A stretch of 64,000 nt of DNA from Cystobasidiopsis lactophilus (lineage: Eukaryota > Basidiomycota > Agaricostilbomycetes > Agaricostilbales > Chionosphaeraceae), in assembly GCA_001599975.1 (NCBI GenBank), contig BCIO01000003.1, positions 2,226,677 through 2,290,676 of the forward strand. Reading direction: 5' to 3'. Made by a program: the position numbers and the translations under genes. The notes beneath the pieces were generated by a model. It searched no databases and was not told the origin of the DNA. It was given only the letters and a program-made list of their open reading frames with translations. Within the stretch, counting starts at the first letter, position 1. Each line of letters begins with the position of its first letter. Shown piece by piece: positions 55,448 to 64,000 of the stretch.

Positions 55448-58246
55448 TCAAAACTCGTCCGAGTCCACCTCTTCAAAGTCAGAGTAGACCGAAGAGCCGA
55501 CTTCGCTGAAGCTCTCATCGGACAACGAAGAGGACTTGACGCTGCTTTTGGGGCCGCCTTTCAAAGCGAGAGCGGGGGTGCTGGTCTTGGTGGACTGGGT
55601 GGAAGGCTTGGAGCTCTGGCTGCCCAGCGAAACCAGGGTGCCACTCTTGGACGACTTGACACTGCTGGTCTGGCTACCGAGCGAGGACAAGGGGGAGGTG
55701 CTGTTGGAACCTTGGATAGAGAGCTCGTCAAACCCAGAGCAGAGGCTAATGACGCCGGTGTCGGTCAACGCCAGCGGGATGATCTTGCTGGGCGCGTTGG
55801 TGGCAACGAAGGGCGCTTCGATAAAGAGATCGCGAAAGCGCGAGTTCGATCTGGTGCTGTCGGACGCGGGTTTGCCGAACCCAATGACGCTTTGAACCTG
55901 CGAGCCACACTTGCAGGTGCGAGCGGGCCTCTTCTCCAGGCAAGACGAGCAGACTGAGTGGCGACAGGGCTTGAGGACGACAGCGGCACGTCGACTGCCG
56001 CAAGAGTGGCAGAGTGGAGGATTGTCGGGGTCGAGAACCGTAGAAGAAGCAGTAGCCCTGCGCTGACGGCTAAGAATGGTGTCGATGGACTCGGTGTAAC
56101 CAAGAAGGTTGCCGGTTTGCGCGGTCGGATAATTTTTGTCGTAAAGTTTGAAGTACGGAAAGCCTTGCTGCTGGTAGAGCGATCGAGTGACCGGGCTTCT
56201 TGGTGGCAACACTCCGGTCACATTCTAAGCCAAGCTAAGCTTGAGAGCGGCCTTGGTCCGAAATCCTGCGACTTACTTCAAACTCGTCGGTGTTCAGGAT
56301 AGAAACGCAGATGCGGACACCCTTGGACACATCGTACATGGTCGGCAAGGTGTTTTTGTAGACCTTCTGTTCGATCTCGCCTCCTCGGCCAAGTCCAAGC
56401 TCGGCGTCAGCATTCACAGGCCCTCCTCCTCGAAGTCGCAAAACGAGGTGCAAGATACTGCCAGATCGAATGTTGTTGTCGCTAAGCCAGTGTTGGTCCG
56501 ACGGCTCTTGACCCGCAAAGATCAAACGTTGTTGGTCAGGAGGGATGCCTGTCGTAAGAGACCGTTGAAGTGCGCACGAAAAGGTTAACACATGATGACT
56601 ATTGACCTTCTTTGTCCTGTATGTTGGCCTTGATGGCTTCGAAGTCGTCAGAGGGATCGGCGTTCACCGCGATTACTTTTTTGGTCAGCGTCGTAACAAT
56701 CAGGTGGAAGCCAGACGGGGTGACCAGAAGGTCCAGATCGCTTTCAGGTGGGACGTTGTAAGACGCAAGAGAGTCTTTCTCGTTGAGTATTTCACCGTGC
56801 CAAATAAGGCATTGCTGGCTGGGCGAGATACCTGTTCAGAATGATCATGCAAATGCGCCTAAGAAGAGCCGGAGGAAAGGCCCGGCTGACCTTCTGTCTT
56901 GGCGATGCGAACTTTGAGCATACCAATGGTGTCCAGTGGAGTGGCCTCGACTTCGAAGGCCTTGCCAGTCGAGGTCTTGATGAACACCCTTAATTGCATG
57001 TTGAAGGTGTCGAGTTTGAGACGGGCCAGTTGTTCAAACGTGAGCTCGTTAAAGTCGAGATGCAGGGCGATGTCGAACTTCTGGCGCTTAGCGGCATACA
57101 TATGAACGGAGTAAGGCCAGCCATTTTCGTTGCGGCCGCGGTGTACTTTCGGTAGACCGCGGCTAGCAGGTATCTTGTCGAAGCCGTGAGTCTTTGTGCT
57201 GATATCTGGAAGAGCAACTCACGATGTCGAAGCAGAGGCCGCCATTTGCGTTGCCGGAAATTTGCTCCGGGACAGTGGCTCCCTTTCCGATCGCAGAGGC
57301 CACGAACTTGACGAGAGCGGATCAGTTGTATTCAGATGCAAGAATTACCAAGCATGGCGAAGCTCACTTGACCAACGACGCCAGGTTTGAGGGCAAAACC
57401 GTCCAGCCAAGGTTGAAGCGGCACGACAAGATACTGGACAAAATATGAGCTGTGTTTTTAGAATGAGAGTACAGTCCATACGTCCTGCAGCAAGTCCATT
57501 TTGGCTGAAAGCTTGTTGTAAGCACATGGACGGCGGAGGCCAATGAAAGGAGGCGCACCGCCATCCGAAAGACCAGTCAAAGCGTTGACGCCCCCGACCG
57601 AGAGCTTGACGGCGAAGTTGGCCTGAGACTCAAAGTTGATCCACATGGCTTCAGCTTGCATCATGGGCTGCAGGGAGAAGGTCAGCACTTCACACCGAAT
57701 GACATGATGTGGGCCCTTACGATGAACCAGCCGCCACGGTCAGCGATGGCTTTGGGTAGGTTTTTGGCAAATGGCTCCACGGGAAACAAAGGGAAGCTGG
57801 ACATTACCACTTACCCTGAGCGTCCGTTCAAAACACATGGAGAAACCTCCCAAGGAAAGTTCGATGCTTGTGCCAGTGCTGGAGACCTCGGGACAGGCGG
57901 CCGGCCCGCAAGAAGTCGGCAGACCATGTTGATTGATGAGCTCGCATGCCCATGCAGTCTCAAGCTGTTCGGTGTTGATCTTGAAGCTTCCATGATATTG
58001 AGGCTGGCCAGTGGTGGCCTCAAGCGACAAAGTGTTGGGATTCGAGGGAATGCAGTTGGAGTCCGGCTTCTCGTAACCGGCAAGGGCGATGGAGCTGCAC
58101 AGCTTTTGATCTTTCCATATGTCTTTTTTCTTCAAGTTGGCCGGCACTTGGACTTTGAGGGTGCCGTTGAGCTGAGTGCTGGCGGCGAGAGGTCGCAGGC
58201 CCTTCAAGGTGATGGGAACGACTTTTTCCTCGTTTTCGGTGCCCAT
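55448..58246 (-). CDS. Ubiquitin-like/RING protein, copy 1 (internal ubiquitin domain with LRLRGG)
   Basis: An uncharacterised fungal family member. From the ATG at 58246: an N-terminal region ([20 protein letters not shown]), a conserved block ([56 protein letters not shown]), a first diverged ubiquitin-like domain ([20 protein letters not shown]), then a second one containing [20 protein letters not shown] and ending [13 protein letters not shown]. Next follow [34 protein letters not shown] and YFKLYDKNY, a Cys/His cluster with RING-like spacing ([21 protein letters not shown]), and a Ser-rich acidic tail. Relative to ubiquitin, Ile44 is kept but Lys48 reads Gln and Lys63 reads Ser. About eight introns. 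It lies in tandem with copy 2. Confidence 0.8.
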
Positions 58247-58754
58247 TTCGCAAGCACTTCGTCGAGCAAGGTCAAAGAGGGCAATAGAGGAACAGGCGCA
58301 GGTCTGACAGGACCCTCGATCTAGATATCGGAGGCAAGGTCACAGGTGAGCGAGTTCAATTACGCCACAGATCTTGACAGGTCGGCGTCCACGCTCAGAT
58401 GCTAGCACCGGCAGCATCTACGTATTCCTCGACTCGTTGATGGCGTAGGCTTGAGACGCTTCAGTCGAAATCTCTCAGGGGCAGCGGGAAGCAGGCAGGA
58501 AGCGGCCGACACAGGGAGCTGCATCGAGAAGTGGGGCTTGCTCGAACCACGACGGAGCACGGAAAGTTNATGAAAAGAAGATGGCAGCAATTGGGACAGC
58601 TCAAAGTTGAAGTCGAAGAAGAGGAAGTCTAAGGCGCAAGGCTCCTGGAGCTGATCATTCTGGATCAAGCGTATGGTCCCGCTTCATCCCGTATTGTACA
58701 CAATCGTAGAGAATCGTAGGTGATTGTACATNCCGATCCGGCTGGTGGCGAAGG
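58247..58754. other. Intergenic region between the two ubiquitin-like/RING copies, with two undetermined bases
   Basis: 508 bp between the start of copy 1 and the stop of copy 2. No gene is seen. Undetermined bases (N) stand at 58569 and 58732; two more lie inside copy 2 at 58916 and 59407. Confidence 0.6.
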
Positions 58755-61239
58755 TCAAAAGTCGTGAGCGTCAATCTCTTCGAAGTCGCTCTCCTCAGTC
58801 TCGTCCGCTTCTTCGTCCTCGTCCTCCTCTTCTTCGTCCTCGTCCTCTCCTTCATCTTCGTCGCCGGACATCGAGCTATCCATCTGAGAAGGCGTCAAGC
58901 CACTGCAGAGAGGGANCACGCCACTGTCCGTCAAGACCAGAGGGATGATTTCGGAAGGTTGATAAGAAGCATCAACAGGGGCGTCGATGAAGAGGTTGGC
59001 GAAGGACTCGGCGAGGGCGTCGGATTTGACGGCGGGCTTGTTGAAACCAATCACACTCTTGATGACCACGCCACAATCGCAAGTGTATTCCGGCAAGTCC
59101 AAAACGAATTTGTTGTCGAGGCACGAACCACAGAAGGAGTGGCGGCAAGGTCTAGCGATGTGCGTGGCCATTCGGTTCTCGCAGTGGAAGCACGAGGGAG
59201 GGCTGTTACGCGCCAAAGCGGGCACTTCGACCTTGGCTTTCTTGCGCTTGCGCTCGAGGACGCCGTCCACGCTTTCGGTGAGCGAGAGCAAGTTGCCGTT
59301 CTGGGCGGCGGCGTAGTTTTCGTCATAGAGTTCGAACCAGGTGAAGCCATATTGTTCGTAAAGGCGAGGGTTGATTTGGGAAGGTGGAGCGAGGGTGCCG
59401 GTCACGNTCTGGATACAACCAAATGATATGAGATGAGGCAACTTGAGGAGATACCAAACAGACCTCGAACTCGAAGGAATTGATGATGGAGACATGGATG
59501 CGCACACCGTTGGCCACGTCGTAGTCAGTCGCTGAGGTCGAGTCACGGTAAATCTTCTGCACGATTTTGCCACCTCGGCCCACTCCCATCTCCGGCGTTG
59601 GAGCATCACCGCCGCCCCTCAAGCGCAGGACCAGATGAAGGGTCGATTCCTGGCCGATTTTGTAATATCCCAAAGTGCAGTTGTCCTTCAAGCTCGTCAG
59701 CCATGCCATCAACTTAACATCAGCAAGTGCGCGTACCTCGAGTTGTTTGGGCCCGAAGCTGAGCCTTTGCTCGTCAGGCGGAATGCCTGACAAGAGGGGC
59801 ATTTTGGCACTGCTAAAGCAGAGTAGAGGCTGCAATCTAGCACACCTTCCTTGTTCTGGATTTTCTCCTTGACATCTCCAATCAGCTCATCGGTGTACGC
59901 TTCGATGGTGATGGTCTTTCCCGTCAGCGTCTTGACGTAGAACTGCATTCTTTGATAACTGGACGTGAAGATGCTGGGGCCCAGAAGCTCGAGCTGGCCG
60001 ATGGACAAGTTCTGGACGGGAACGTCGACTTTCAAAGCGAAAGATTCGCCCTGTTTTGCGACGTAGGCGCCTCCGAGAGCCTTGGAAGTGGTTGAATGGA
60101 CAAGGTGGATCCGGCTCATGTTGTTGTTGGCGTGGGGAATCTGTCTTGCTTCGTGAGCATCTGAGAGGCGCACCAGATGCAAAGGACGAACGATATCGAA
60201 GCAGAGGCCGCCGTTGGCTTTGCCCAGAACCTGCTCGGCAATGGTGGCACCTTGGCCGAGTTCGGTGGCAACAAACTATCAAACGGTAAGGGCCCGCCAC
60301 ACACCGATCCCGCGGGGCTCACCTGCCCAACATTCCCGGGAGACATGGCAAATCCGTCAAGCCAGGGTTGCGGTGGCACAGGCATGTACTGACAGGACAT
60401 GCGTATTGGCAGCCGTTCCCAACGTGATCAGCATAGCGAGAACTCACGTCTTGCAGAGTCTTGTTTTCGGCTGCAGGTAGTTGGCTCTTTGTAAGAGATG
60501 GTAGTCAGTGGCTCTATGGCGAACTCACCTCCTTCGGCGAGTCCAGTCACGGCGTTCACTCCGCCCACGTTCAGTCGGACGGCAAACTTCTGAAAGGCCG
60601 AGCCGACACTGAAGCTTGCCCACATCGCTTCCGATTGCATCATGGGCAAGAAGTAGCCACCTCTGTCGACGATGGACTGCGGCAGGTTCTTGCGAAAGGG
60701 CTCGACGGGGTAGAGTGGGAAAGTGCCAAGGCCAGGTGGCAATTGGTGAGCCTTGCCGTCATCGGGGACCTGTGCAATGTCAGGACACGCATTATTTGAG
60801 AGCTCAAGAAGTCACGGACACGCAAAGTGCGGTGAAAGGTCAACGAGAACGACTTGTCAAAGGCGTTGATTTTGTTGCCGTCAGAAGTGATACGGGTCAC
60901 TTCCTGGAGGGCGAGCTTCTTGGCAAAGGTGGTCGTCCAGTCTTTGATGGTCTGTCCGACTTTCAGGGCAAGGGCAGGCGGTTGATAGCAGGCTTCGTCG
61001 GCGGTTTTGATGATGAGAGGCTCCAGGGTTCGGCGGGACACGTGGCCCGGCACTTGGAAGCCATTGTCAGACAAGGCCTTCTGGACGCTGCTGTCCTTCA
61101 GAACCTCGGCGAGGCGCAAGTTGGCAGGCACCTCGACCTCGAGCTCGCCGGTGGCCTCCCTGGCCTCAATGTCAGCACTGACTGGGCGCAGGTGCGTGAA
61201 CTTGATGATGCAGGTCTTGCTGGGTACGATGACGGCCAT
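58755..61239 (-). CDS. Ubiquitin-like/RING protein, copy 2 (single ubiquitin domain with LRLRGG)
   Basis: Paralogue of the neighbouring gene. Order from the ATG at 61239: N-terminal region ([20 protein letters not shown]), then [70 protein letters not shown] and [12 protein letters not shown]. One ubiquitin domain follows: [51 protein letters not shown]. After it come [51 protein letters not shown], a RING-like cluster ([24 protein letters not shown]) and a strongly acidic tail. Relative to ubiquitin, Lys48 is kept, Ile44 reads Ser and Lys63 reads Gln. The undetermined base at 58916 falls in a codon between GV and PLCSG, where copy 1 has GVISLCSG. Confidence 0.8.
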
Positions 61240-61564
61240 GGCGAGCGTCCGCTGGTCAGGTCAGCTCCTGGAGCGGTGACACAATGGTTGAGCGGCGGCA
61301 AGAGAAATTGGGGCGGTTTTGCTCAGCTTTGGGGCCTTTGCGCGCTCCTGGGAGCTTGATGTGCATCTTAAAGGTCTTATAGAGCAGCTCAGCAAGCTTG
61401 TAGGCCGCCACCGGCTTCAAAACCATGCGCGCTTCGACCTGTTTTGGTTCGCGCTCGCTTGAGCAGCTGTGACTTGCCCTCAGCCAGCGACTGACTTCAC
61501 TACCAGACACCTCTCAAAGTCACTAAGACAGTACCGCAGTTGATGCCCCAGCTGCGCCCTCGCC

Positions 61565-63432
61565 ATGTTTGCTCCGTTCAGCGTCGGCAAGGACAATTTC
61601 CAAGATGAAGACACGCCCGAGCTACGCAGGGTCCGCTCGGCGTCAATGCAGGCCAACGATGCGACTGAGCGCACCCAGCTGCTCTTGACCTTCCGGCCAA
61701 GCCCGAAGCGCGTGGACGCCGTGCTGGACTCCTTCGTGCTCAGATGGGCCGTCCTCTCCCTCTGGCCTTCAGTGATCATTTGGTTCTGGGTCGCGATTCC
61801 CTTTCCGCCGTCCAGCTCCGATTCGTCCATAGCTGCATGGGCACCCGTTGACCCTCAAGTAAGTGCCCTGGCGAGCCCTCGGCTTGAGAGATATCGGTAG
61901 CTCCTGAGCTAATCATGCGCACGCACACAGTTCCTCTTCTTCCTGCTTTGGATCTTTGGAGGCTACTTGGCCGCCGCGCTCTTGTTCATCACCGGCATCT
62001 TCAACTTGTATCGTCTGCATTGGTGGCCGGAGCGGCTGGGAGGCAAAATCTCGTACTTCGTGTTCTGGCTCGGCGCCTTGCTCGTCGCGTTTGCGCTTCA
62101 TCAGCTGGACTTGTTCGGCTCAAGGAACAGATGGAACCACAGGCAGCCAGGTGACAATGGGGAGAGCGATGTTGGACAGGATTGGGAGAGAAAAGGACTC
62201 TACACGGCGCTGGCAAGCTGCACCATGGCGTTCGTCCCGTTCTTCCGTCTTGATCTTTGTCAAGCTTGATGTATAAAGGCCCAACAGACTACCAGCGTGG
62301 GCTTGCTTCTTGAAGCTGCGGCGAGACAGGCGTCAGAGCTACCGCCATTCCATGACCGTCATGCAGAAGACGTTCTTAGAGCGCCAGCTCACCCAGCGCA
62401 TGCCGAGGTCCTACAAGCGCTTTCTTTGGTTTATGCTGTGCATCCTCATTGCGCTCTCGGCCCTCACTGCCGGGCAAATGTTCGCCTCCGTCTTCTTGGC
62501 CACCTTGCCGCACAATTCCTCGGAGGGGATCGTCTATGTGTGGACCTGGATCATGAGCGTCCAGATCTTGGCCTCATGTACGAGCTGGATCCTGGAGAAC
62601 AAGATTCGCTCAAAGGCCCTGCTCTTCATCTTCCGCGTGAGTCTCCGTTTCGCATTGCCTGCCGTAGCCGAGCCTTGGCCTAACGCCCCAACGCAGTATT
62701 ACTATTATCTGGCCTACTTCATCTTCTATCGCACACTGTTTGCCCGCTTGCGATCGCCAGACCAGTACCTCAAGATCCAGGCCATCAAGTCAGTTTCTCG
62801 CTTCGTCATATGAGTCCTCGCTCAAAATGGGACCACAGCTCCCTCTGGGTCATCATCGCCCATCCAGCTGCGTTCTCGAGGCCCGTGTGGTGGCTCATGA
62901 AGCAGGTCATCGCCTACGACAAGAGCTACGAAGACCACTGCGACTTCTTGGCTGTCTCCTTTTATCTCCGGAACGTGGCCGAGAATACGACCATCGTTTG
63001 CTTTCTGGGCTATTTGACCATCTTACGTTCGTGTTCGCCGCCATATTGTCGAGTGAAGGACCGCACTGACGAAGTCCAAACAGACTTTGGGCCGAACGTT
63101 TCGGTCTTTCCCTTCTTCGCCCTCGACCATCCTACCCAGCATGATCCGTACAACTTTCGCCTCACTTCTATCGCCACTCTGGTCATTTGGGCTTCTGAGC
63201 TGGTCTCTTCCTTCATTGCACGGCGCTTCATCGGCTGGATCCACAAGGTCAACGTCACCGAGGCGGGGCTGGAGGAGATGCGCAACTACCCAGAGCTCTT
63301 GCCCGCGTTAACGACCACCAGCGTCCATGTCATCTCGGACATCGTGAGTCTTGGTTCTCTGGGGGCAAAATCCAGGACTGACTCAATTTCCTCTCCCAGT
63401 TGCTTTTTCTCATTAGACTCAATTTCAACTAA
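61565..63432 (+). CDS. Polytopic membrane protein (unknown)
   Basis: I do not recognise the family. From the ATG at 61565 a hydrophilic N-terminus (MFAPFSVGKDNFQDEDTPEL) precedes about eight hydrophobic helices: RWAVLSLWPSVIIWFWVA, FLFFLLWIFGGYLAAALLF, YFVFWLGALLVAFALHQ, FLWFMLCILIALSALTAG, IVYVWTWIMSVQILAS, YYYYLAYFIFYRTLF, IVCFLGYLTIL and LTSIATLVIWASELVSSF. Hydrophilic loops include LERQLTQRMPRSYKRF and WWLMKQVIAYDKSYEDHCDF. The last exon is very short (LLFLIRLNFN) before a stop at 63432. About six introns; those near 62110-62290 and 63025-63090 are uncertain. No transporter signature is evident; an organelle or plasma-membrane protein of unknown role is the safest description. Confidence 0.7.
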
Positions 63433-63669
63433 TCACGTTCACAACCAAATGTACACAGAAGGGGGTCTTATGTGGGCACTTTGACAATATCATGCATTGC
63501 GATATCCGCCTCGTCTCATGGGAATGTTTTTTGCTTTGCTGTGGCGAGAAGGAACTGTGCCACTTGTAAAAAAACATGCAATTAGAGATGAACAGTTATG
63601 TTTAAATGTCCGTTGTGTCTATGTGAAATGATGTGTTGCTATAGGAGTGTCCAAGCTGCACTCGCTGCC

Positions 63670-64000
63670 TTAGCTGTCGAAATCTTCCACGACCAGGTCG
63701 ATGTTCGCCCTGCCAGGCTGGATGCGCTCGCTGACCAAGCGCCGTACCACCGTGTTGAGCGTGACTGGGCCGCAGCAAGCGACGATGAGGCCACCAGCTG
63801 AAGCCGACAAAACTTCCTCGTCCAGCAGGGTCTTCAAGTTTGGCCGGCCCGTTCGCGTCAGCTCCGCCATAGCGTGCAAATCCGATTCGTCTTGTGGTGA
63901 GACGTCAAGAGGAATTCCCGCAATGTCGTCGTAGAAGAGGTTGGCGGGGGCGTTCATCATGGTCGAGATGGTGAAACTGGAGCCATGCGGCGAGTCTGGC
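63670..64000 (-). CDS. C-terminal part of a second ferric-reductase-like oxidoreductase
   Basis: Only the last 110 or so codons are in the window; the rest lies beyond the right edge. The reading SFTISTMMNAPANLFYDDIA, ELTRTGRPNLKTLLDEEVLS, GGLIVACCGPVTLNTVVRRL and the final VEDFDS resemble the NAD(P)-binding end of FRE/NOX-type ferric reductases, in which a xCGPxxL motif follows a GRPxL segment. The frame is open to the window edge. The gene is tail-to-tail with the polytopic membrane protein gene. It is not an obvious recent copy of the oxidoreductase gene at 52.8-54.9 kb, because the C-terminal segments differ. Confidence 0.7.
   Translation of the reverse strand, partial: PDSPHGSSFTISTMMNAPANLFYDDIAGIPLDVSPQDESDLHAMAELTRTGRPNLKTLLDEEVLSASAGGLIVACCGPVTLNTVVRRLVSERIQPGRANIDLVVEDFDS

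Noticed and set aside
55448-61239. Ordinary polyubiquitin or ubiquitin-ribosomal fusion gene
   Set aside because: The ubiquitin domains are diverged, embedded in large proteins, and followed by a RING-like region rather than another ubiquitin or a ribosomal protein.

Overview
The window is nuclear DNA of a fungus, almost certainly a basidiomycete with a compact genome. Genes sit on both strands, usually 50-500 bp apart, and nearly all are cut by several 35-80 nt introns. Conserved fungal housekeeping proteins (Lys2, Erg20, Trm9, Ura6, Ysh1, Qcr7, Elf1) are recovered only after these introns are removed, and a DUF6533 membrane protein points to Basidiomycota. I cannot name the species. All gene models are my own hand splicing from reading frames, splice dinucleotides and remembered family motifs; no alignment was run.

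Layout. 1-8.7 kb: twinfilin (cut by the left edge), a Gln-rich protein ending in a CaaX box, a 1.7 kb gene-poor stretch, and LYS2. 9.3-20.8 kb: a small secreted protein, a PTEN-like phosphatase, a short-chain dehydrogenase, a C2-domain phosphatidylserine decarboxylase, an extended-SDR reductase and a Thr-rich Cys-rich secreted protein. 22-30 kb: DUF6533 protein, farnesyl diphosphate synthase, two related coiled-coil proteins flanking a membrane coiled-coil protein, UMP kinase, and a 53-residue membrane protein that stops 6 nt before the UMP kinase start. 30-42.7 kb: paladin-like phosphatase, FMN split-barrel protein, NDP kinase, Qcr7, Trm9, a Gir2/RWDD1-like RWD protein and proteasome subunit alpha-4. 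43.8-50.5 kb: a small unknown, an Alba-domain protein, Elf1, Naa50 and Ysh1/CPSF73. 50.5-64 kb: DUF2237 protein, a short-chain dehydrogenase, a ferric-reductase-type oxidoreductase, two tandem ubiquitin-like/RING proteins, a polytopic membrane protein and the C-terminus of a second ferric-reductase-like protein (cut by the right edge).

Most genes are unrelated housekeeping functions arranged as divergent pairs with short shared promoters (NAA50/YSH1, Alba/ELF1, QCR7/TRM9). The most unusual content is the tandem pair at 55.4-61.2 kb. Each protein carries an internal ubiquitin domain with an intact LRLRGG end, followed by more protein and a RING-like cysteine cluster. Splicing is also notable: microexons of 9, 11 and 14 nt, a 34 nt intron, at least five probable GC-AG introns, and a start codon apparently split by an intron. 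No viral or transposable element, CRISPR array, rRNA or convincing tRNA was seen.
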